Below, in pieces: positions 1-7,400 of a stretch of DNA of 47,885 nt. Made by a program: the position numbers and the translations under genes. How positions within the stretch are numbered: the first letter of the stretch is position 1; each line of letters begins with the position of its first letter. Origin of the DNA: an uncultured Clostridia bacterium. GTDB lineage: Bacteria; Bacillota; Clostridia; Christensenellales; Borkfalkiaceae. The stretch covers positions 1-47,885 of the forward strand of contig CANQBG010000009.1 of assembly GCA_947588985.1 (NCBI GenBank), read 5' to 3'. The notes under the pieces were generated by a model that saw only the letters and a list, made by a program, of their open reading frames with translations, was not told the origin of the DNA and did no database searches.

Positions 1-563
1 TTCTCGCCGCCGTCGTAGTAGTAGAGGAAGTACCCCTCCGCCGTGTCCGCGCCCGTGATGACGGGGTGGGGGCAAAGGCGCGCGAGCTTTTCAAGGGCGC
101 GGCTCATGTCGCGCTCTCCCGTGAGGAGGAAGGCCTCGGTGTCGTTGGGCAAAATGTAGTCCGCGAGCGCACAGAGGGTACCCATGTCCGCGGCGAAGGC
201 CTCGTCGAAGCCCGTATAGAACTTGAAGTTGTCCCCGAGGACGGGGTCTACGACGAAGATGCCGCCCTCCTTCAGAAAGCGGCGCTTCACGTCTTTCACG
301 AAGTCGATTTGCGCGCGGCTGCCGAGGTATCCGCTGCAGATGACGTCGTAGCGGAGCCCGAGCGTTTCCCAATGGTCGCAAATTTTCTTCATCTCGCCGT
401 CGAGGTTTAAGAAGGTGTAGCCCGTGAATCCGCCCGTGTGGGTGGAGAGGAGGGCGGTGGGGAGGATGTCTACGGTCGCCCCGCAGGCCGAGAGCACGGG
501 AAGGGCGACGGTGAGCGAGCACTTCCCCGCGCAGGAGATATCGTTGATGGCAAGAACGCGCAT
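1..563 (-). CDS. pdxK: Pyridoxal/pyridoxamine kinase, N-terminal part (runs off left edge)
   Basis: A vitamin B6 salvage kinase of the ribokinase-like fold, phosphorylating pyridoxal or pyridoxamine with ATP in the cytoplasm. Translating the minus strand from the ATG at 563-561 gives MRVLAINDISCAGKCSLTVA, followed by LSTHTGGFTGYTFLNLDGE and a stretch with SGYLGS and VVDPVLGDN. These are hallmarks of the Firmicutes pyridoxamine kinase family, whose members are about 280 residues long. Only about 187 codons lie in the window, so the C-terminal GTGD catalytic loop cannot be inspected. The start is supported by GGAGG seven bases upstream and by the conserved N-terminus. It is transcribed divergently from the HMA protein gene. 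A ThiD-like hydroxymethylpyrimidine kinase is the main alternative, but the N-terminus fits PdxK better. Confidence 0.88.
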   Translation of the reverse strand, partial: MRVLAINDISCAGKCSLTVALPVLSACGATVDILPTALLSTHTGGFTGYTFLNLDGEMKKICDHWETLGLRYDVICSGYLGSRAQIDFVKDVKRRFLKEGGIFVVDPVLGDNFKFYTGFDEAFAADMGTLCALADYILPNDTEAFLLTGERDMSRALEKLARLCPHPVITGADTAEGYFLYYYDGGE

Positions 564-594
564 ATAGCGGCCTCCGAAAAGAAAAATCTTTCCC

Positions 595-623
595 ATTATA
601 CCACGGAAGAATGTGAATGGCAA
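595..623 (-). promoter_or_regulatory. SigA-type promoter of pdxK
   Basis: On the minus strand TTGCCA (623-618) and TATAAT (600-595) are separated by 17 bases. Transcription would start near 588, giving a leader of about 25 bases that carries the GGAGG ribosome site of pdxK. Confidence 0.65.
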
Positions 624-681
624 CAATTTTTCGTGAACAACTGTAATTTTCTGAAATTTTCGGAAATGACTGTTAAATTGT

Positions 682-710
682 TTTACAATTTCATCGGCGG
701 GGGGTATACT
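682..710 (+). promoter_or_regulatory. SigA-type promoter abutting the HMA gene start
   Basis: TTTACA (682-687) and TATACT (705-710) have a 17-base spacer. Only seven bases separate the -10 box from the ATG at 718, so transcription should begin at or next to the start codon. No Shine-Dalgarno sequence precedes the ATG at normal spacing; the nearest purine run lies within the promoter spacer. Confidence 0.6.
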
Positions 711-717
711 GAAAACT

Positions 718-942
718 ATGAAAAAGGTCATCGAAATTGAGGACCTCTGCTGCAAGCGTTGCGCCGAGCGGGCGGAAAAGAAGCTGCTCCTTTTAGACGG
801 CGTGACGGGCGCAAAGGCCAACTTCAAGAAAAATCTCGTCTTTGTCGAGACGACCCTCCCCGACAGCGCGCTCACGGCCTGTCTGGAACTCGCGGGCTTT
901 ATTGTAAACGCCATCCGCCCGCGCAAGGGCATCTTCGGCTGA
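718..942 (+). CDS. Small HMA-type heavy-metal-binding protein
   Basis: A 74-residue protein with the beta-alpha-beta-beta-alpha-beta plan of heavy-metal-associated (HMA) domains, like CopZ or the N-terminal domains of P-type ATPases. The metal loop is LCCKRC at about residues 10-15, i.e. the CxxC of the family with an extra cysteine, in the usual place after the first strand. It would bind a soft metal such as Cu(I), Zn or Cd in the cytoplasm. HMA loops usually read MxCxxC; here leucine replaces methionine, so the metal is uncertain. No cation ATPase lies nearby, which is unusual for a chaperone. The next gene starts 10 bases after the stop and has its own strong ribosome site, so the two are probably co-transcribed. 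The start lacks a clear ribosome site and may be read from a leaderless transcript. Confidence 0.75.
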   Translation: MKKVIEIEDLCCKRCAERAEKKLLLLDGVTGAKANFKKNLVFVETTLPDSALTACLELAGFIVNAIRPRKGIFG

Positions 943-952
943 AGGAGGAATT

Positions 953-1705
953 ATGATCAAAGATCTGCGTGTCCAACTCATCTACCGCGTCGTGCTCTGC
1001 TGCGTCTCGGCCTTCGCCGTCCTCTTGTCGCTCGACGTATTCTTTCTCCCCGGCGGCGCGGTGGGGGCGTTTACGTGGGAACGCCTCAAATTCTACACCA
1101 ACCTCTCCAACTACGTCGTCTTTGTCGTCTCCGTCGTCGTGACGGCGGCAACGGCGCGGCGCGTCCTGAAGGGGGAGACGGAGGGCTACAACAGGGTGTG
1201 GCGCACCTTTAAGTTCATGACGGTCGTGATGATCCTCGTCACCTTCCTCGTCGTTTTGTTCCTCCTCTACGACCCCGCGACCCCCGAATTCTGGCTCGAC
1301 CTCGGCAACCAGGCCTATCACTTCTGGGCGCCCCTCCTCTTCGTCTTCGACTTCATCCTCTTCGACGAAAAGGGCACGCTCTCCGTGTTTGCCCCGCTCT
1401 ACAGCCTCATCCTGCCCCTCCTCTACGTCGGCTACATCTTCATCCTCGGGGCGACGGTGGAGGGCTTCACCTATCCCTACTTCTTCTTAAACGTCGCCAA
1501 TCCCGCGGGTATCACCGAGGGCATGCCGGGGTATATGCCCCCGCTCGGCTACGGCGGCGTATGCCTGTGGGTGCTCATCCTCCTCGTCGTCTTTACCGTC
1601 CTCGGGTATCTTCTGTGGCTGTGGAACCGCTTTGGCAAGTTCGACGGGAAGTGGAAATTCGACTTCAAGAAGGTCTTAAAGACGCAGCGCTCCCGCGAGG
1701 AATGA
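953..1705 (+). CDS. Pr6Pr-family integral membrane protein
   Basis: A 250-residue membrane protein with about six hydrophobic helices. It carries the pattern of the Pr6Pr/FAR-17a (AIG1-like) family: FYTNLSNY after the first helix, HFWAP and FDFILFDEKG in the middle, and a late loop with FLNV. Bacterial members have no established reaction; eukaryotic AIG1/ADTRP relatives hydrolyse fatty acid esters of hydroxy fatty acids, but transferring that role here would be a guess. The start follows AAGGAGGAATT. It lies 10 bases behind the HMA gene and is followed by a strong terminator at 1778, so the two form a short operon. The family call is fairly secure, the function is not known. Confidence 0.65.
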   Translation: MIKDLRVQLIYRVVLCCVSAFAVLLSLDVFFLPGGAVGAFTWERLKFYTNLSNYVVFVVSVVVTAATARRVLKGETEGYNRVWRTFKFMTVVMILVTFLVVLFLLYDPATPEFWLDLGNQAYHFWAPLLFVFDFILFDEKGTLSVFAPLYSLILPLLYVGYIFILGATVEGFTYPYFFLNVANPAGITEGMPGYMPPLGYGGVCLWVLILLVVFTVLGYLLWLWNRFGKFDGKWKFDFKKVLKTQRSREE

Positions 1706-1777
1706 CGGCAAAACGCCTGCTTTTTCGCGGGGAGCTTGATCCTCCCAAAAGATAACGGACGGGATCCGCCGCATGGG

Positions 1778-1816
1778 GCCGCCCGAACGCACTGCGTTCG
1801 GGCGGCAAATTTTTTT
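1778..1816 (+). terminator. Rho-independent terminator
   Basis: A near-perfect 14-base-pair stem (GCCGCCCGAACGCA against TGCGTTCGGGCGGC, 1778-1806) with a minimal loop is followed by AAATTTTTTT. It closes the HMA/Pr6Pr operon and insulates the TetR promoter just downstream. Confidence 0.9.
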
Positions 1817-1837
1817 CGGAAAATTTTTTGAAACCCC

Positions 1838-1866
1838 TTGACAAGGCCGCGGTCTGCGTGTATAAT
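1838..1866 (+). promoter_or_regulatory. SigA promoter of the TetR-ABC exporter operon
   Basis: Consensus TTGACA (1838-1843) and TATAAT (1861-1866) with a 17-base spacer. The end of the -10 box overlaps the first TetR operator palindrome, so bound repressor would block polymerase directly. Confidence 0.85.
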
Positions 1867-1892
1867 AACACTTGTTATATAACATTTGTTAT
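1865..1892 (+). promoter_or_regulatory. Double palindromic operator, probably for the adjacent TetR protein
   Basis: Two back-to-back 14-base inverted repeats, ATAACACTTGTTAT (1865-1878) and ATAACATTTGTTAT (1879-1892), share the half-site ATAACA. Their junction also forms TGTTATATAACA. They lie between the -10 box and the ribosome site of the TetR gene, which is the classic autoregulatory position. Binding by this TetR is inferred from location. Confidence 0.75.
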
Positions 1893-1906
1893 TTTTGGAG
1901 GACGCA

Positions 1907-2506
1907 ATGGCCAAAGAAAAATTCGGGCGGGAGGAAATTTTGCGGGCGGCGGCCGAAGTCGTTCGGGAGCGGGGGGAGGAATCGCTCACCGCACGCGCCG
2001 TGGCGGAGAAGCTCGCGGCTTCCACCCAGCCCGTCTATTCGTGCTTCGGGGGGATGGAGGAACTCAGGGCTTCCCTCGTCGAAGAGGCAAAACGGCAATA
2101 CCATGTCCGCATCGAGGCCTGTCTTTCCACGGCGAAGGTGCGCTATGCGGCCTACGGCATGGGGTTCGTGCGCTTCGCCGCGGAGGAGAAGGGGCTCTTT
2201 CGCCTGCTCTTTCTGCGGGATAGCCCCGCCGAGCCCTTCCGCGATCCCTTCTTCGAGGAGATCGTGGCGGAGATGGTGAAAAGTTACCGCATGGACGAGG
2301 CCCGCGCGCGGTGCTTCCACGCCGATATGTCCGTCTTTTCCTACGGGCTCGCCCTGCTCGTCTACACGGGCAATCTCCCGCACGACGAAGCGGCGATCGC
2401 GGAGGCCTATAATCGCGAGTTTTATGCGCTCTACGCCTATTATTTCCCCGAACGGCCGCACTTTTGGGAATCTACAAAACAGGAGGGCTCCGATGGCGCT
2501 CATTGA
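1907..2506 (+). CDS. TetR/AcrR-family transcriptional repressor
   Basis: A 199-residue repressor with an N-terminal TetR helix-turn-helix at about residues 8-50 (REEILRAAAEVVRERG, then SLTARAVAEKLAASTQPVY). The C-terminal half is a helical ligand-binding and dimerisation domain that I cannot assign to a ligand class. The start at 1907 was chosen because GGAGGA lies five bases upstream; an upstream in-frame ATG at 1886 lies inside the operator and has no ribosome site. The gene overlaps the ABC ATPase gene by 14 bases, so regulator and exporter form one operon. It most likely represses its own operon through the two palindromes at 1865-1892 and releases on binding an exported compound. Confidence 0.88.
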   Translation: MAKEKFGREEILRAAAEVVRERGEESLTARAVAEKLAASTQPVYSCFGGMEELRASLVEEAKRQYHVRIEACLSTAKVRYAAYGMGFVRFAAEEKGLFRLLFLRDSPAEPFRDPFFEEIVAEMVKSYRMDEARARCFHADMSVFSYGLALLVYTGNLPHDEAAIAEAYNREFYALYAYYFPERPHFWESTKQEGSDGAH

Positions 2507-3401
2507 AATTCGGCATCTCAAAAAGTATTATAAAGACGTGAAGGCGGTTGACGACATCTCCTTCACGGTGGGGGAGGGCGAGTTTTTCGCCTTCCTCGGC
2601 GTGAACGGCGCGGGCAAGAGCACGACGATCTCCGTGCTCTGCGGCAGGGAGCGGCGGGACGGCGGAGACGTCCTCCTCGGCGGACAGGACGTCGAAGATG
2701 ACGCGGGCGCCAGGGCCGCGATGGGCGTGGTCTTTCAGGACTGCGTGCTCGATAAGGCCCTCTCCGTGCGCGACAACTTGAAGTACCGCGCCGCGCTCTA
2801 CGGCATCACGGGGAAGGCCTTCGACCGCAAGCTCCGCGAGCTCTCCGCCCTCTTCGACCTCACCGAACTTCTCCCCCGCCCCGTCGGCAAGCTCTCGGGC
2901 GGACAGCGGCGGCGGGTAGACGTCGCCCGCGCCCTCCTGCACGAGCCCAAGCTCCTCATCCTCGACGAGCCGACGACGGGCCTCGACCCGCAGACGCGCA
3001 AGTCGCTCTGGGAGACGCTATTGGGCCTTCGCGCCGTGCGCCGCCTCACCATCTTCCTCACGACGCACTACATGGAGGAAGCGGCGGGGGCAGACCGCGT
3101 CGTCATCCTCGATAAGGGGAAGATCCTTGCCGACGACACGCCGCTGAATCTCAAGGAGAAATACGCGCATGACCTCGTTACCCTATACCATGTCCGAGAG
3201 AGCGACGTTAAAATGCTCGGCGTGCCCTATCGGAGGGAGGGGGAGAAGTACCTTGTGTCGGTGAAAAATTCCGCCGAGGCGACGGCGCTGATCACGGCGC
3301 ACCCGCAGCTGTTTCACGACTATGAGGTCGTAAAAGGCAAGATGGACGACGTCTTTCTCGCCGTCACGGGGAGGACTTTGGAGCAGGGAGGCACGAAATG
3401 A
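2493..3401 (+). CDS. ABC-2 exporter ATPase subunit (drug/daunorubicin-type)
   Basis: A 302-residue ABC ATPase that would power export by the permease encoded next. Visible motifs are Walker A GVNGAGKST (about residues 38-46), the signature LSGGQRRRVDVARALL, Walker B LLILDEPTTGLDP, and the H-loop THYMEEA. A C-terminal extension of about 80 residues follows, as in DrrA/CcmA-type exporter ATPases. The start is the ATG at 2493, seven bases after AGGAGGG; the reading frame is open further upstream but that part overlaps the TetR gene. The stop overlaps the permease start by four bases (ATGA), indicating translational coupling. The exported substrate cannot be told from sequence; the TetR gene upstream suggests a toxic small molecule or lipid-like compound. 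Confidence 0.9.
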   Translation: MALIEIRHLKKYYKDVKAVDDISFTVGEGEFFAFLGVNGAGKSTTISVLCGRERRDGGDVLLGGQDVEDDAGARAAMGVVFQDCVLDKALSVRDNLKYRAALYGITGKAFDRKLRELSALFDLTELLPRPVGKLSGGQRRRVDVARALLHEPKLLILDEPTTGLDPQTRKSLWETLLGLRAVRRLTIFLTTHYMEEAAGADRVVILDKGKILADDTPLNLKEKYAHDLVTLYHVRESDVKMLGVPYRREGEKYLVSVKNSAEATALITAHPQLFHDYEVVKGKMDDVFLAVTGRTLEQGGTK

Positions 3402-4327
3402 ACTTCACAAAACTTCGCTATCTCGTCGCGCGCAACTGCAAGCTGTTTTTCCGCGACAAGGGGACGTTCTTCCCCTCGCTCATCGCGCCGCTCATCCTTC
3501 TGTTCCTCTTCATCGCCTTTTTGGGAGACGTCTACCGCGACTCCATCCGCTCCGTCGTGGAGGGATTCCCCATCTCCGACGGCCTCGTCGAGAGCATCGC
3601 GGGCGGGTGGCTCATCTCGACGCTGCTCGCCGTCTGCGCCGTGACCATCGCCTTCACGGCAAATACCATCATGGTGCAGGACCGCGTCACGGGGGCGCGC
3701 AACGACCTCTTGGTGGCACCCATGTCCGCGGGGCTCCTCGCGCTCTCGTATTTTCTCGCGACTTTTCTCGTGACGCTCCTCATCTGTTTTACGGCGCTCG
3801 GCGCGGGATTTTGCTACCTCGCCGCCATCGGCTGGCGCCTCTCCGTCCTCGACGTATTTTCCGCCGTGCTCGATTCCGCGCTCCTCGCCCTCTTCGGGAC
3901 GGCGCTCTCCTCCCTCGTGTGCGGATTTTTGCGCTCGCAGGGGGCGGTGGCTGCAATTCAGGCCACCGTATCCGCGGCCTACGGCTTCTTGTGCGGCGCG
4001 TACATGCCCTTCGGCAACCTCGCCGGCTGGCTCAAAGATGTGCTCATGCTGCTCCCGGGGTCGTATGGGACGGGCCTTCTGCACCTCCACCTCATGGGCG
4101 GGGCCATCGAGGCCGTCACGGAGGAGGGCATGCCGCCCGCGCTCGCCGAGGCGCTCAAGCAGGGCTTCGACTGCACGCTCGACTTCTTCGGCTCCGCCGT
4201 GCCCGTGTGGGTCTGCTACCTCGTCTTGGGGATCGCAACGGCGCTGCTTCTCGCCGCGTACGTCGCCCTCTGCGCGCACATGGGCAGGCGGGCGAGACCG
4301 CGCAGATCGGTGCGAAATTTCACATAA
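3398..4327 (+). CDS. ABC-2 type exporter permease
   Basis: A 309-residue membrane protein with the ABC-2 layout: a cytoplasmic N-terminus (FTKLRYLVARNCKLFFRDKG), a first membrane helix at about 27-45 (SLIAPLILLFLFIAFLG), an external loop, then five more hydrophobic segments, the last at about 270-292 before a basic tail. It would form the channel driven by the ATPase encoded just upstream, with which it overlaps by four bases. One exact copy of the recurring word GGCACCCATGTCCG lies inside it (3715-3728), coding VAPMSA. The gene ends the operon; no clear hairpin terminator follows before the promoter at 4376. Confidence 0.88.
   Translation: MNFTKLRYLVARNCKLFFRDKGTFFPSLIAPLILLFLFIAFLGDVYRDSIRSVVEGFPISDGLVESIAGGWLISTLLAVCAVTIAFTANTIMVQDRVTGARNDLLVAPMSAGLLALSYFLATFLVTLLICFTALGAGFCYLAAIGWRLSVLDVFSAVLDSALLALFGTALSSLVCGFLRSQGAVAAIQATVSAAYGFLCGAYMPFGNLAGWLKDVLMLLPGSYGTGLLHLHLMGGAIEAVTEEGMPPALAEALKQGFDCTLDFFGSAVPVWVCYLVLGIATALLLAAYVALCAHMGRRARPRRSVRNFT
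3715..3728 (+). repeat. Copy of the recurring word GGCACCCATGTCCG
   Basis: One of three identical 14-base copies in the window, read here as GCA-CCC-ATG-TCC within the exporter permease gene. See the related finding for near-identical copies. Confidence 0.6.
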
Positions 4328-4375
4328 ATTTTGTGAATTTCGGTGCGAAATGGGGGAGCAGGGGAAAAATTCCTG

Positions 4376-4404
4376 TTGATTTCTTCAAAGACTTATGATA
4401 TAAT
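4376..4404 (+). promoter_or_regulatory. SigA-type promoter of the first giant surface protein
   Basis: TTGATT (4376-4381) and TATAAT (4399-4404) with a 17-base spacer. The start codon lies 27 bases beyond the -10 box and is preceded by GGAGGAG at 4421-4427. Confidence 0.75.
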
Positions 4405-4430
4405 GGACTTATCCGATTCCGGAGGAGTCT

Positions 4431-7400
4431 ATGAAGAAGTTGGTTTGGGCGGCCTCCGCCCTGCTTTGCGCGATGATTTGCATCCGGCCGTCGCTTACGG
4501 CCGCGGCCTCGGCCGGCGATCGATACGACTATTCCCGCGCGGGTGACGCCGGAGCCGTGAAGGTCACGGCCGCCGATGTGCTCGCGCGCTATTTGGAGAG
4601 CCCGCTCGATGCAATCGAGCAGGAATTTTTGTCGCACGGCGATTTTTTCCTTACATACAGCGCGGGCATCAGTTCCTCCTATGTGACGGCAAACTTCGAC
4701 GGCGCCCGCCATCTCACTTTGGAGGCCGCGCCCTATTCCTACGAAGCCGTCAACGGCAGAACGGTCGTCTGGCGGCCCGTCTCCGCGGAGGGCGGGGGCT
4801 CCGTGCAGGGCGAGAAACTCTTTTATGAACGGACCGACGTCTCCCCCGAGGACGGCGACACCGTCCGCGTGACGTATGCGGCGGAGGTCGAGATCGAGGC
4901 GGAGGCCCTCAATTCCATGCTCAATGCAGCCTACATCGCGGGCATGGGTGCCTCGGAGAAGCTCGAAGAGGAGGACGCGCGCTACCAAGCGGCCCACAAG
5001 GAGTACCTCGAAAAGAAGGCGGAGTTCGACGCGTATCCCGAAAAACTTCGGCAGTATGAGGAGGCCGTGGCCGCCTACGAGGCCTATCGGCAGAGCTACA
5101 GCGTGTGGGAGCGCAAGAAGGCCGATTACGACGACTACTTGGTCGATCGGGCGCGCTACCTCGAGGAGTTGGCCGCCTATGAGGCCTACGACGACGCGGC
5201 CGCCCGCGCCGAATACGACCGCGCCGTGGCCGCCTATGAGCAGTATCTCGTGGCCAAGGAGGACTACGCCCGCAAACGCGCCGCCTATGAGGCCGCAACG
5301 GCTTCCGAGGAGGCGCAGACCGTCCTCTACCAGCTCTCCCTGCTCGCGTATATCGATAAGCCCGTCACCGATATGGAGCGGACGATCGGCGCGGCGATCA
5401 TGGGCGACACCGTGACGCAGGTGCTCTCTAACACAGAGGCGCTCGTGACGGCGGGGGCCGAGCGCTCGGCCGTAAACCGTGCAAAAGCGGCGACGGTGGC
5501 CCTCCGAGACCTCATCGAGGAGTACCATGCCTGCAAGACGGACGCCGCGCGCTACGTTTACTACATCGGTTGCCACGAGCAGTTGCGCAAGAATTTCAAC
5601 GATCTTCTGCGCACGCTCGACTATTTCTACCGCAATCATTTCGTGCGGTCCTATGCCGCCGAGAAGGGCAAGACGCGGCAATACGAGATCTTGCTCGCCC
5701 AGCTCTACTATCTCTGCCTCGCGCTCGACGACAGCCGCATCGGCAACTATTACGCGCTCTATCAATCCGGGAAGTCCGAGGCCGCCTATTACGACGCCTC
5801 GTGGCGCTTCGGCTCGGCCAATCACAGCCCGGCAGACGTGCTCGGGCCCGACGAACGGTTGGAGGACCGCGGCAAGGCTGCGCCGCTCGAGGATGGCTAT
5901 CCCGCCATTCCCGAGCCCCCCGTGGAGCCGGAGGAAGTCCCGCCCACAGGGCCCATTCCCACCCCGCCGCGCAAGCCTCAGCCGCCCGAACCCGTCTCCG
6001 ATCCCGGGCAGGCGCCCGCGGCTGTTTCACAGCCCGGAGATCCTCCCAAGACGGTGGAGGAGCCTACCATGCCCGAGCCCTACCTTCCGACGGCGGAGGA
6101 ACGCGCGCTGGCGGAGGCCTATCGGGAGCAGCGGCTCGTCGAGCGCCCCGCGGCAACGGCGTCCTATCTCTATCCGCTCACGACGGCGGTGGAGAAGTAT
6201 TTCCGCAACCCCAAGATCTTCACCGTCTACTTCTATGCGAGCGCGGACGCCGCGCAGCCTTCCCATGTCGTGGAGGAAGTGGAGCTTGGGGAGGCCGTGG
6301 GCTATCCCTATGAGATCGTCGTGCCCGAGGTGCGGGGCTACCGCTGCGTGTTCGACGGTTGGGTGGATGAGGACGGTGCCTTTGTGGACCTCGCCGCCCT
6401 CCGGACGGAGCGGAGCGATCTGAGGCTCTATCCCCACTTTGCCAAGACGCCGATCGCCTATTCCGTGACATGGGTCATCGGAAATAAGCGCGAAGCGGCG
6501 ACCTGCGATTACGACAGCGTCCCCGTCTATGGCGGCGAGACGCCGCAAAAGAAGCCCTCCGGCGCCCGGCTCTACCGCTTTACGGGCTGGGAGGGGAAGG
6601 ACGGGTTCTATCCGGCGGGGACGCCGCTTCCCGTCATGACCGATCGCGCCGTGGAATATCGCGCCAAGTTCGAGGAGAGCTACGTCGTCACATGGTCGGT
6701 GGAGGGGCAGTCCCCCGTGTCCGTCGCCGTGTGGGAGGGGGAGACGCCCGCCTATCCGGGGACGCCGTCCCGCCCCGCAGACGCCTTCTATAGCTATGCG
6801 TTCACGGGCTGGTCGCCCGCCGTCACCGCCGCGCATGCGGACGCCGTGTATAAAGCTACCTTCGCGGCACGGGAGCATGTCCACGCCGAGGGAAGGAAGA
6901 TCTCCGTGAAAAACGAGGGGGGCATGTACGAGGCGGACTGCTCCGGAGCCTATCTGAACGAGCTCGGCATCTCCTCCATTCTCTCCCTCGCCTCCGAGGC
7001 GGGGTGCGGCCTTCGCATCCGTTTCCCCAACGGTGTGCTCACCTTCTCGGCGTCGGCCGTCTATGAGGCCGACCTCGCGGGTGTGGAGAAGATCGTCCTC
7101 ACGCCCGTGCGCGTGGGCGACCAATCGTATCTTGTGGACTTTACGGCGCAGATCCGCAGCCGTGCCGCCTCCGATTGGACGGCGGAATATGTGCTTTACG
7201 GGCAGTTCGACAGGGAGAGCACGGTGCTTATCTCGCGCGACGCGGCGGGCAACGAGAGCCCCGTGCGCTTTGCCATCTCGGAGGAAGGGGACGCCATCAC
7301 CTTCAACATCCGCGCGGGCTACCGCTATGAGATCGCGCCGCAGTTCGACGTCGTCCCCGTCTCCGTGGCGGAGGGGTTGCGCGTCGTCCCCGATAAGACG

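Noticed and set aside
438-740. A 100-codon plus-strand frame running through the pdxK start and into the HMA gene
   Set aside because: It crosses the divergent promoters and has no ribosome site; pdxK on the minus strand is supported by family motifs.
4320-5825. A 501-codon minus-strand frame opposite the first giant surface protein
   Set aside because: It lacks a ribosome site and known motifs, and covers the promoter of the plus-strand gene; it arises from codon structure of the real gene.
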